In this document: positions 21,101-26,166 of the stretch, one piece after another | How positions within the stretch are numbered: position 1 is the stretch's first letter | Layout of the letters: each line of letters begins with the position of its first letter | Notes under the pieces: generated by a model | Seen by the model: the letters and a program-made list of their open reading frames with translations, nothing else | What the model was told of the DNA's origin: nothing | Databases searched by the model: none | Source of the DNA: Euryarchaeota archaeon UBA256 | Lineage (GTDB): Archaea; Thermoplasmatota; Poseidoniia; Poseidoniales; Poseidoniaceae | Assembly: GCA_002494645.1 (NCBI GenBank) | Contig: DACE01000026.1 | Span: 22,912-75,192 of the forward strand | Reading direction: 5' to 3' | Length of the DNA stretch: 52,281 nucleotides | Made by a program: the position numbers and the translations under genes

Positions 21101-22390
21101 ATTGCAAGAGCCTGAACCGAAGTTGGTCCAGGAATAGCGAGGTGCTGTTCCACAGCCCTCGAGTACCTTGACCTGTGCGTTACGGTTGTTTGAGTTTCCG
21201 TAACTCATGTACTTCTTGAATTCAATTTTGTCAACTGTAGCACCAGAAGGTAGTTGGTTGCTTGAAGTGAAGGTGTACTTGTGCCATGGGACGTAGTAGT
21301 AATATCCGTAGTAGCGGTAGTGGTAGCGGTATGTGCTGGTGTAACAGTATGCGTAGTACTTGTAACAGTATCCACCAGAGTTGGAGTTCACCTTGATTGA
21401 CGGGTCCAATCCAATAGGGAAGACACGGTCGTCAGAGGTAATCCAGTCTGCATCCACCACGGTAATGAGGAGGATTTCGGGACCATAAACTTGCACGAAG
21501 AAGGTTCCCATGTAGGGTTCACCTGCTTCGGGCTCGATGATCATAGGGGAAGGAATCTCAACGAGAATTTCCCCAGTTTCGAGGTTGCGGATTTGAAGGG
21601 CTTCCTGCGTTTTGAAGAGTTCTTCTCCGAGTTCAACCTCTCCGGAATAGAGAGCATATCCTGCTGGCATGCGGAGGCCTTCGCTCAATCCAAACCAAGC
21701 TGCGTTGGCTGGGAGCACAGGTGCCTCACGGATGACGAGGTTCTGCTTGACTTGTGTGGACTCAACAGTGTAGTCCAAGTCATAGCCTTCAGCAAGTGGG
21801 TAGCGGATAACGTTGCCACCGACTTCAATGCCGTTAGGCGTAGGAGCTGTGATGAATGGTTCAGGAGCGCTGCCTGATTCATCCAGAGTGACGAGCATGG
21901 GGTTCAATCCAGAGATGATCGGATCAACCCACTCATTGGCTTGAACGGAAATTCCATTGGCTGCTTCAGGAGCGAAGTGCGTCAAGAAGGTATTCTCTGT
22001 GACACTCCATCCTTGAACGCCGGCTTTGATGTTCAAGTCAATATTTTCCCAAGTTCCCTCGCCGCTCATGTAATGCAGAGGTTCACTCGCAATCATTTGC
22101 GTCATGGTCCCATCGTCGTTCAGATAGGCCTTGGTTTTCTCGTCTCGCATCCCTTGAAGTTCAAGCGATGGGTCATATTCATATTCTTCTTCAGATAGCG
22201 TTTCGGGGAGTTTGAAGAAATCTTCTTCTTCTTCTCCAGTCGAGTTCGCTTCCACAAACTCAGCCTCTGCACTTTCATTGTTGTCGACGTAGCCGCTCAT
22301 TGGCATGAGCACCATCAATGCGCACAACAATAGTGCAATTCCGATACCGCCGAAGACGGTTTTCTTTTTGTTTTTCTTGTTTCCCAACAT
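8549..22390 (-). CDS. giant surface protein (4613 aa) ending in a fused type IV pilin
   Basis: One uninterrupted frame of 13.8 kb. In order: a basic N-terminus and signal/anchor helix (about 10-32); a module resembling the N-terminus of WapA/RHS and DNRLRE wall proteins (about 80-560; DDGTMTQ, GTWENID, GLDPSIKV); a 32-residue stretch that is half tyrosine (341-372); Ig-like and beta-helix regions (about 1350-2200); a second Tyr-rich block (about 2265-2394); more beta-helix of NosD type (about 2900-3120); a domain with SWGYEIS and DSWGDGG (about 3143-3215); a CBM9-like domain (about 3500-3657); cadherin-like repeats (about 3770-4000, NDAPEI, NDAPVI); a membrane helix (4397-4412) followed by SSRR; then a complete AVSPV-class pilin from M4426. 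The start at 22390 has GAGGGTGA upstream and a TATA element. No catalytic site was recognised. It is probably an adhesive or structural surface protein. Confidence 0.9.
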   Translation of the reverse strand: MLGNKKNKKKTVFGGIGIALLLCALMVLMPMSGYVDNNESAEAEFVEANSTGEEEEDFFKLPETLSEEEYEYDPSLELQGMRDEKTKAYLNDDGTMTQMIASEPLHYMSGEGTWENIDLNIKAGVQGWSVTENTFLTHFAPEAANGISVQANEWVDPIISGLNPMLVTLDESGSAPEPFITAPTPNGIEVGGNVIRYPLAEGYDLDYTVESTQVKQNLVIREAPVLPANAAWFGLSEGLRMPAGYALYSGEVELGEELFKTQEALQIRNLETGEILVEIPSPMIIEPEAGEPYMGTFFVQVYGPEILLITVVDADWITSDDRVFPIGLDPSIKVNSNSGGYCYKYYAYCYTSTYRYHYRYYGYYYYVPWHKYTFTSSNQLPSGATVDKIEFKKYMSYGNSNNRNAQVKVLEGCGTAPRYSWTNFGSGSCNGNAISASYLARNYGGTAARSLIGSIGNSPSAGTVNLRGTGWKTVTMCNSATACAATTGGVSIISDAVANTGTVGIGEFWSGGNVYFYTYAYASGSRNSHILVTYSGGTDADPPTSDFIPYTGIDSYIEGERTFHVKLTDMSGIDTTSSGAPQLYYSTNGGSSWASTTYGLGSNNQLDAGELISVGSCSSTATDCWFKARTPDLTYGDDLRYYWKYQDLNQGSNGANVGYEPALTGTQTTPTPYQVDIVDPANAPTSHKKMTVLSTDVHASSQYNPQGFLDRQMTYYSDSDEYFFEFDTSNCGTGSTQCFYTGTSTFYANWLARWNQNPATGYYGMNSGTNKGNQNLKAGNGGYLQISAADGPGMNLIFHYDSTKNAWGTVGVGTETGIDTPLTGGATPTQSLGYGVTQAYKFAIPGDITGDFGTFKFNSTGSSTTANRMCVTTNGWYYFYRATSYDRCTPAYYMVYNSASSYRWSGFALGTGYYGRQASTGDMSYKVGNVAPTPDTFKPEFVHSAMKDSHAKVRTVSVTILDAGDPASGLNTSSSTGVGPTLYHRITPDGGTAGSWTSTSMTQQAGKSRADCELSQCTWSSDIEDLEVNDTVEYYFTARDTSTVSAGINVNTSSTYSFERGDPNKVFVVEWHDRQYYTYGTECTVQAAFYDVTNEIEFKYDSGCKATYNSWSIGYMDQTRSKGASIAHSASTSFNSNPGHTPTASNFRISTDSSSHGWESFDKGLVELANADTALTGTSNGRPYLYYCISSYYWNTYKNRCNANIDIPAGFEFEYFGTTYDGDDSNDRVQISRQGSMYFIDNGNTNVERNLWTYHQPALPYSGTSLARPGTIAPFWTGYNAYYCYTTSSTDCSTYYRVMPYEGKGTDVTSDITSDPHWDLTDSPIRINPTNKYLTVSSDLTIEPGVQIQVAAGKGISFDGACTKFTANGNSTHNINFTGMNGADWLGMAFTDDCATAGGTDDRHQFTYVNFNNTEDAVFRSGSRHDGSGPSCGSSTADCNTGNFTMSEVTFTDVGAVFTHGSGQGTVLTMTDFTIDGVDESCFYFAENTMATLLEGTMKNCNTDGNVGDGAIMSVAGSSSGMLVAENLTVENAYRNFVNVDLQDLRVSNVTVTNTGSQTGAAIKSDAGAGSDVYINNVDIDSYADVSIFAMDSMKMMDADFGSADMMVVPGGTSQTGNGPSSSNAVLDTVTAGDIAMQRIHPGTFTDITAGDVTLTGSAITNEVMVMNNFDIGAFTVTGCGWTMELDAPSLDSFKSSASCTTAKNMVTISDASISHSSTTSHVFDGRNTHIAIGESSISSSSVSSTGPYVAKARTGTNIVLIDVDINGNDCSDSNGDTGDCSYDASSSSSNPSMIYFGGLANASLYRLASINNVQTRVYKSNHIVTASLLDSNNNELFQVGKHTTDADGNTSVWVVVEDSDGTGYTDHIVRAFGTAGQNETYPDDYPDITLASDWYPSGGYTWGTHLDLLLEPAPIVFNDPTLDCYKLINDATYDNLTGNYNPSTNMFTFDDTSITVAADLMLDSCGFELQGGSLRVLSTATSTPVITLKDGGSIIANDDGTSGNPASIRAVSPTYGLHMDILNGGSLTLDHATMRDVAQDTTTEAALLIGNGASLTMTDSATIFGSTTSSDDMATVKVDGGSLSITASSIINTGQTGTALWVENAVSTINDVIVKNAAVGIQSYNGAPQVDGFTSNGNTVGIAAYGGMSLPTIYRSTALSGASTGWTTYEIDLSSYLGTGNYLQVGANSIFAGGNAHPSYNYFSSKYYYITDRMNIQFEDDNGNSWNVTDKGQEGYYPYGSNDPAVTAGTHTYNGGDGGAPSWHCNYYGYEYGPNYQSWLEGYYYYFYRYWLGQSVSYPDYYEAPDEFGFGWESIPGVSPTGTYQSRYPYKYWGYYSPSFYFSGAYAPPEGANGQPSNGPGQPGSVGNPPSYASGGYPNNYGVCLDYAYTYYMNSGEGARLTYPVVDISNAVANGGNISKVTLWMDVLHRGADNYQDRYDFVARSGNDPSDLGNYMRESGTPLFKEGSIIGAEYGVQVGGAFTAGHFEDIDVTNPTQAGLNVVGQTAVTTNRFNVSGGNYGVLIGQTASGGVDLENIDLENQLNAGIYYQNDLGGDLTGTITGSAGAAFKYGSNTDSDVTLNGLTIQNNAIGIDADGTGDFTLTDVAMSNTKDVVISGSSVMDYIEGTIDTSTVEVTGTGEFLRMRQVDVTVQANVSGIAEDVVGTNVVLKDASGEVTGMAETDANGVAYDMTFTTQTIDSGSCASVCVLSLGGYSAVAVAKIAYSWTNSGTNEADFRYDFLDISLSDTSGNTDTMYLDDSFTARICYSSTAYVKVERCTGLSSTGSRVFNSGAANEMVEYGYLRSHSGNDLAGETVMMDAPFMYLASGKHNWNGSTWISTASYDFDNSNRMYPYYSGETTLYMNDATVTAVAVSDQGDPQGFNIGYRYYSLNTFMDNTTISGIATLNGAMGYGYYNSYELDDFQITNSTFVHFKGYTQLNSAIQYTDICMVVGGGEGNIVSNNDFVNCGVGVMLERSPYYYSHNSNEVGADNMTIADNTFVDGGEIADVWLYNSNEAQGVEITGNDMSPSNGHAIAVYPGESDNLLVQDNVITGGDDAIYIVRTDNFTVDNNDIGGISDPTSTGIYIDEGSGDVTDNTLTDADGGIYLDGMEAPPSPTSSLCSIGRSDYRSSDTCSWTLASGKSADVNFATDSWGYEISLEITKPDGTKDTWGTYYFSSNTQYTPLRTYSDAGNYTLVVRDSWGDGGADIDVLEATSGSSSYAGPEISGNTIGLSSGRVSPNAAGLTAIDCDGVSIQSSANTITLGDNAIVIEDCSFSDVGSTLTGSDTSSTVGILTDDTNNPLTLNGTDISGFATGVNKENGELVLIGDATIAGSDYGVYADDVNVIAIDASVDGGSTGTGLHVINSDDVWVYPMDASGLIGMYVENTPFRWDGGVSDATTALAVKDAEGTVENLTWSASTVQIDAQANAHVTSIGNTLDDTKISVASSAVIDEANLMSIESTHLGATTTSDVALLLMSTDKERASYVSTTFQPEAMSVDGSDDDWVGGNALNPSGYAMPGTMSGDGTDDFMVTYIEGDGMYFGMTNSDLSNSDVLIYISTDSSGSNVGYNGLGGAHNLPFNANYVLWADSESSYDLYSYGFLGWGPSSLSTANVDVDFSTSLAEISLPWSRIGGMPSEIDIVAVVQSETTADISVAHPSQTLDSAATLQNLSKFMTVELTHDDLNGGSLSDEVLVYQSYKGSTTASGQKNYDLMVKTVADCAYDWATVEDISMATNVVFNDGYVAGTGDTSDVRSTINIDRACPVIDTDGTDTGDGLVDFSKDEDSGSFTFSLTNLADDVQDEESSLTWDVTDGTLVAHDNVLVNWAQNGQDVTITPLTDQFGYMVFSFEVTDSNGLVDSHNITYTVNNINDAPEICNVERSDCMPIFSEDDGNYNILPEGFGTHTKFLGDVSNATRSYIRDMANEQSPTRQVYTWSADAVDLGTTDACSAFSVAIINNELTITENTNNELGGKCTVTLGLADDGAENQNGDTLDVVFSVAPVNDAPVILDWNRTSETVMVADNGTIPVLPWSISLMEDDESTANLTYDLSAIKTDIDHEMDDLVWTVESTDQCVYTNYFTTTIVGDDLVFDLIEDATTNANDWEIDYLNNNGIHQIGPSGSEYCQIRLVLRDTPTAPITQGDYNTFIPNYDNQTMPIANYEQGVATKEIGVRVENVREQVADYAFDDQAGFNFNGVTNVMTGTYVPVTVGINGGGDEGPYRYDHMLAITYHTDGHDDVEQTRYYAVPDYGATVKYTEDVYVTKDTTHVWVEMDVLTCLRMPADGGCDMSVTAADRFQADEPGSHFAIINNVQSDDPWSKPGQYGKNATKTSERRPLLEDSNWCNNIMTSLASADVCNHANQPSSNFLATDQNLPDVVETIGASSVPSFAPSIIAVALAGLFVSALSFSSRRADDEEEVESMNEDDTAVSPVIATILMVAITVVLSGVIYVWASSLAETDVKGVPRVTFDIEDINGFDADEGHWRITVEQSQTPLATQAVEVKVFYLNATGALNTYTVGLADSNGVYGFNPANSDAFVTFVDSVTKEQISENESRSISTFNSGDTIFIRTHAPDGTPLVDATITLSYAPINGDGALLRTWDDLSYDKKA
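15203..15601 (-). other. tyrosine-rich segment 2 of the giant protein
   Basis: Residues about 2264-2394 contain roughly 29 tyrosines in 130, including EGYYYYFYRYW, and many Gly, Pro and Ser. The segment interrupts a beta-helix region. It resembles low-complexity adhesive or self-assembling sequence more than a folded domain. Confidence 0.8.
21275..21370 (-). other. tyrosine-rich segment 1 of the giant protein
   Basis: Residues 341-372 contain 16 tyrosines in 32 positions (YRYHYRYYGYYYY), with two cysteines. At the DNA level it is an imperfect run of TAC codons. It follows GLDPSIKV, inside or just before the beta-sandwich module of the N-terminal region. Confidence 0.85.
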
Positions 22391-22443
22391 AGGTCATTCA
22401 CCCTCATACGGACTGTATGCAGTGCATCCCACACTTTACAACA

Positions 22444-22450
22444 CTTATAG
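22444..22450 (-). promoter_or_regulatory. TATA-like element of the giant gene
   Basis: The minus strand reads CTATAAG about 55 bases upstream of the ATG at 22390, which predicts a start of transcription near 22420 and a leader of about 30 bases. The leader contains GAGGGTGA, a good ribosome-binding site, close to the start codon. Confidence 0.5.
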
Positions 22451-22732
22451 TGGTTGGGGTGCAAAATGTTTGAGGAATCCGCTCAGGCACCCATATTGAC
22501 TCACAATTTTGAAAGATACCTTCGCCCAAGATAGTTCAAAAGTTGAGTGAAAAATATCACATGAGAACATGCCCAAAATACAACCTTGCTCGAGTCAGAA
22601 GACTTCCATAGCAAAATCAATCATCATCGGCTTTGATCAGTTGACTGTGAGAATCTATTGCCAAAGGATGATGCTCAGTGGAAAGGACCAACGAAGCATA
22701 TCACGTAACAGAGGCGTCTATTCGTTGTTAAG

Positions 22733-22768
22733 AAAAAAAAGCCAGAGGGGGCGCCGTAGCGACCCCTC
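22733..22768 (-). terminator. terminator of the 1049-aa surface-protein gene
   Basis: On the minus strand a stem GAGGGG-CGC closed by a short loop (22745-22768, one internal mismatch) is followed after a few bases by eight T residues (plus-strand A run 22733-22740). This fits an oligo-T archaeal terminator reinforced by a hairpin, about 60-90 bases after the stop at 22827. Confidence 0.7.
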
Positions 22769-22826
22769 CAGCGTTGTACACTCTCGAGGAGTGGAGGGTT
22801 GTGTTCACCACAAAAGGAGCCTGGAA

Positions 22827-25800
22827 TCAGTAATCCCAGTCCTTGCCTTCGCCGCCTTCGCCATCGCCTCGTGAGAGGATGAAGGCGCCTGCGATAAAGG
22901 CAACAATGACAACACCACCGATGAGACCCCAGGTCCAGGTTGGGACGCTGCTGGAAGCATCGTCGCCACCATCGTCTCCGATGGTACCACCGTCGCCGTC
23001 ATTTGAATTGTCTGCGGCTCGGTTGTAAGTGATACTGTTCATTGAGGCTGCGGCATCCATGTTTTCCAAAGCATCCATTGGTACTACGGTGAAGTAGTAC
23101 TCGAAGGTACCTGCTGCAGTTGGTTGAGCGATGGTCAAACTTTCGGCATCAGCACCCATGACACTGTCTGGGCAGGAAGCTGGCATTTCAGCAGCGGTGA
23201 AGGATTCACCACGCTGGAAGCAGACGTGCCACATAGCAACATCAGAGGTATCACCCGTAACGTCCCACTTGACAATCCAGTTCTCTCCGTCTTCTTCAAC
23301 GGTGAGCGTGGTAGCAGCAGCGCCACCATCAACTTGCTTGTCGGCAGTGACCGTACCCTTACCGGCCGTTGAACAGCCTTCTTCGTTGCAAACGGCAACG
23401 GAGACGTGGTAAACAGTACCGTGGTCGGTGTTGGTACCCGAGTAGGAGTACGAGCGGTCTTCATCAGCAACGGTTTGAGTGAACGGTGTTGCACAGTCTT
23501 CTTGGCCATCACAGATGGTCACGACGATGTTGTCGCTGCTCAGAAGCGTACCTGTGATGTCCCAAGTGACGCCAATGGCGCCGCCCTTGAGTGCTTCAGC
23601 GTTGAAACCACTCACTGATGCATCGGGGATGCTTGCTTGTGCGAGTTCTCCACCCATGAGCACCATTGTTCCTGAGGGGACAACGGGGCTGTTAGCAGGG
23701 ATGTTGTAGGTGAATTCTTCTGTTGTTGCATCAACATCTGTAGATGCGTCAGAGAAGAGAATCCACTTGCCTGAACCATCGATGTACCACAAGGATGTGG
23801 CTTCAAGAGATTTGTCAACGGTCACGGAAAGCGACTGAGTCAGGATGTCGTTGGCTGGGAAGGTGGTGCTTGGAGCATAGTCCATTGCAGCCACTGCAGC
23901 GTAGGTTCCTGAGAAGCCTTCGAGAGCCACTGAATCGTAACTTGCAATATCTTTGTCAGCGAAGGTCGTGATGGTGAAATTGCTCAGAGCGAAATATTGC
24001 AAAGGATATGTGATGGAGATCCCTGCGTCAGTAGTCGACTGTGCAACTGCATCGTTCCAGATGTCCAGCATCATGGTTTGGGATGCTTGACCGCCGTGCG
24101 TGTCGTTAACGACGATGTTGATGGCAAGGTTACCGACATACTCTCCTAGGATAGGAGTGCTACAGGTTGTTCCGCCTTCAGTTTGGTTTCGCTCACCACA
24201 TCCGAGCATTTCGCCGCCCTGGTAGGAGTAGTAAAACGAGAGACCGTCACCAGACGGGTCATCCACATCAAAGGCAGTTACTGAGAGTTGCAAGAATGCT
24301 TCTTGGCCGACTACGAGGTCCCCCTCGTTCACCAGTTCAAAGGAGGTGATGAGAGGAAGGTTGTTGACGACATCAACAGTCATCGACTCAACGTTGTTGC
24401 TGAGACGTGCGTCAAATGCACCAATCCATTCGATAGGTTCGCCTTCTGGATTCGGCTTGTCGTCCATCTGCAAGGTGAAGTCAAAGTCATACTCCCCTGG
24501 CTCGAGGGTAATCATTACACAGGCTGAGCCAACCAAGGAGCCGAAGCCACCGAGGGGTTGGTGCGTGTAGGGCACATCAGTACCTTCAACACATTCATCG
24601 GCCATGCCGGTGAACAATACAGCGCCGTCGAGGCTGATAGAGTAACTCACGTTCCAGTTGTAAGCGTCCATGGCGTTGCTTCCACGGTGTTCAACGTCAG
24701 CGTAGATTAAAGACGCTCCTACGTTGAGGTCGGTGTTTTCACCAGCTTGGATGAAGGTTGATGGAAGGCCGGTACCATCTGAATTGTAACCTTGGTAGAC
24801 ACCCATTCGTGCAATGCGGATGTCGTGATAGGTGAAGGTTGTGCCGATGACCTCATCGGAGTCGGTCTTAGGGTTGTCGTCATTGTTGACAAGAACTTCA
24901 CACAGATTGTTCCATGTCGTGACGTTCTCATCCCCTTCGGTAGCATCACTGCTTTCAATACAATCTTCGAATGGACCGTACATTGTGTAACCAATGACTT
25001 CTGCTTCCACCTTCATGGTGGACTCATTCTGTGCCGTATTGATGGCTATTGAGCCCGTGTAGGTCCACGATGTGAGGTACGAGAGAACATTGCGAGAGGC
25101 TGTTTGGGTTGCGTTCGGGTCCGTTTCGTTCTCGAAGGTGTTGACCGTGGTCGGTGTTCCTGCGGTGAGCAAAGTAATACCACTGTTGAGGGTCAAGTCT
25201 GTTCCATCAGATGCTTGAGCCGAATCGTAATCACCCGATAATGCGAGGCGGATTTGGACTTCTCGGGGGTCGAAGGTGTCCGAACCATTGGCCGTAACTG
25301 TCAGCGTGAAATCTCCGCTGGTATCAGTCCAGTCGGTCTTGATGTCCTGGTCGGTCGTGTCCCATGAAAGGTCGACTTGAATATCATACCAATCTTCAAC
25401 AACGACGTAGACAAGTTCAGCATTGTTTGCTGCGTCTGAATCGGTTGGGCTGGAAACAGCGACTTCGATCATATACTCGCCTTGAGTAGGCGTCCAGGTG
25501 ATGTCGGCGCCAGCTCGTTGTAGTGTGTATTTGCCTCCGTCGAGGTACGTTCCGGGAACGAGAGGGTCGGACGTGGAATCAAAGTCACAGACCGTCCCAT
25601 CGTCGCACATAGCGTCAAGGTTTTCCCAGTGGAGGTCGTTTCCACTTGCATCTTTAGCAACCATTCCGACATTTTGGTTAAAATCGGTCAGGTAAACGGT
25701 CACGGTATAGGAGAGTTCTTCGATGTTGGCATCTCCAGCATTCTGGATATACGCAGCGAAGGTTGTATCTTCTCCAACCATTAGCGTGTTGCGACAACCG

Positions 25801-25976
25801 CGGTCGTCGCAAGATGTTTCTTTCGGCGTTGTAATAGCAACCACTGACGGGTCAGCGCCTGCACGGCCGCTGGTGTCTTCGATTACCATGGGTTCTTCAA
25901 GTTGGGTGAAGTCAACAACTGCGAAAAAACTCGTCAGCATTAACAACCCCAAAATCATAGGTGTCATATTCTTCAT
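22827..25976 (-). CDS. secreted CARDB/fibronectin-like surface protein, 1049 aa
   Basis: A large exported acidic protein. Residues 1-25 are a signal peptide (MILGLLMLTSFFAVV). Residues about 40-190 resemble a CARDB adhesion domain (TTFAAYIQNAGDANIEEL, and a later DAANNAELVYVVVEDW), and more beta-sandwich repeats of the same style follow. Two fibronectin type III-like repeats lie at about 785-985. A membrane helix (about 1013-1035) ends in SRGDGEGG and a short acidic tail, so the protein is anchored with most of it outside. Paired cysteines suggest disulfides. No enzyme motif is seen. The gene has its own TATA box and terminator, so it is a separate unit from the giant gene next to it. Confidence 0.85.
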   Translation of the reverse strand: MKNMTPMILGLLMLTSFFAVVDFTQLEEPMVIEDTSGRAGADPSVVAITTPKETSCDDRGCRNTLMVGEDTTFAAYIQNAGDANIEELSYTVTVYLTDFNQNVGMVAKDASGNDLHWENLDAMCDDGTVCDFDSTSDPLVPGTYLDGGKYTLQRAGADITWTPTQGEYMIEVAVSSPTDSDAANNAELVYVVVEDWYDIQVDLSWDTTDQDIKTDWTDTSGDFTLTVTANGSDTFDPREVQIRLALSGDYDSAQASDGTDLTLNSGITLLTAGTPTTVNTFENETDPNATQTASRNVLSYLTSWTYTGSIAINTAQNESTMKVEAEVIGYTMYGPFEDCIESSDATEGDENVTTWNNLCEVLVNNDDNPKTDSDEVIGTTFTYHDIRIARMGVYQGYNSDGTGLPSTFIQAGENTDLNVGASLIYADVEHRGSNAMDAYNWNVSYSISLDGAVLFTGMADECVEGTDVPYTHQPLGGFGSLVGSACVMITLEPGEYDFDFTLQMDDKPNPEGEPIEWIGAFDARLSNNVESMTVDVVNNLPLITSFELVNEGDLVVGQEAFLQLSVTAFDVDDPSGDGLSFYYSYQGGEMLGCGERNQTEGGTTCSTPILGEYVGNLAINIVVNDTHGGQASQTMMLDIWNDAVAQSTTDAGISITYPLQYFALSNFTITTFADKDIASYDSVALEGFSGTYAAVAAMDYAPSTTFPANDILTQSLSVTVDKSLEATSLWYIDGSGKWILFSDASTDVDATTEEFTYNIPANSPVVPSGTMVLMGGELAQASIPDASVSGFNAEALKGGAIGVTWDITGTLLSSDNIVVTICDGQEDCATPFTQTVADEDRSYSYSGTNTDHGTVYHVSVAVCNEEGCSTAGKGTVTADKQVDGGAAATTLTVEEDGENWIVKWDVTGDTSDVAMWHVCFQRGESFTAAEMPASCPDSVMGADAESLTIAQPTAAGTFEYYFTVVPMDALENMDAAASMNSITYNRAADNSNDGDGGTIGDDGGDDASSSVPTWTWGLIGGVVIVAFIAGAFILSRGDGEGGEGKDWDY

Positions 25977-26022
25977 GTCTATACCCCCGAGGGTTCGGTA
26001 TCCCTCACCACGCCATGCGTTG

Positions 26023-26030
26023 TATTTATA
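26023..26030 (-). promoter_or_regulatory. TATA box of the 1049-aa surface-protein gene
   Basis: The minus strand reads TATAAATA 47 bases upstream of the ATG at 25976, a near-consensus archaeal TATA box, predicting a leader of about 20-25 bases. The leader carries GGGGGT six bases before the start codon. This looks like a strong promoter. Confidence 0.7.
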
Positions 26031-26166
26031 CTATAGGAAGGATGTTTATGCCCTTATGAAGCGCAGAGGTGCCTTGTAGTCATGCGTTTTTGCGTTCAGC
26101 CTTCGTTTCAGAGCGCAAGTAGAGCAGTTATTTTGTTAGAGAGAGAAATATCTGGCATTTGACATT

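Larger units (their letters stand above)
22391..22826. other. 436-bp intergenic region between the two surface-protein genes
   Basis: This gap holds the promoter and leader of the giant gene at its left end and the terminator of the 1049-aa gene at its right end. The middle (about 22490-22730) is AT-rich with no convincing gene. An open frame on the plus strand (22569-22874) is Arg/Ser-rich, runs into the opposing coding sequence and looks spurious. Two further small hairpins (CACTC/GAGTG near 22785 and TTGTG/CACAA near 22805) lie just after the stop at 22827. Confidence 0.7.

Noticed and set aside
8549..22390. Polymorphic toxin (RHS-type) reading of the giant protein
   Set aside because: The head module resembles that of WapA/RHS proteins, but there are no YD repeats, no toxin-like C-terminal tip and no immunity gene; the C-terminus is a pilin.
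22569..22874. 101-aa open frame on the plus strand in the 436-bp gap
   Set aside because: It runs across the terminator hairpin and into the opposing gene, and its composition is Arg/Ser-rich with no recognisable pattern.
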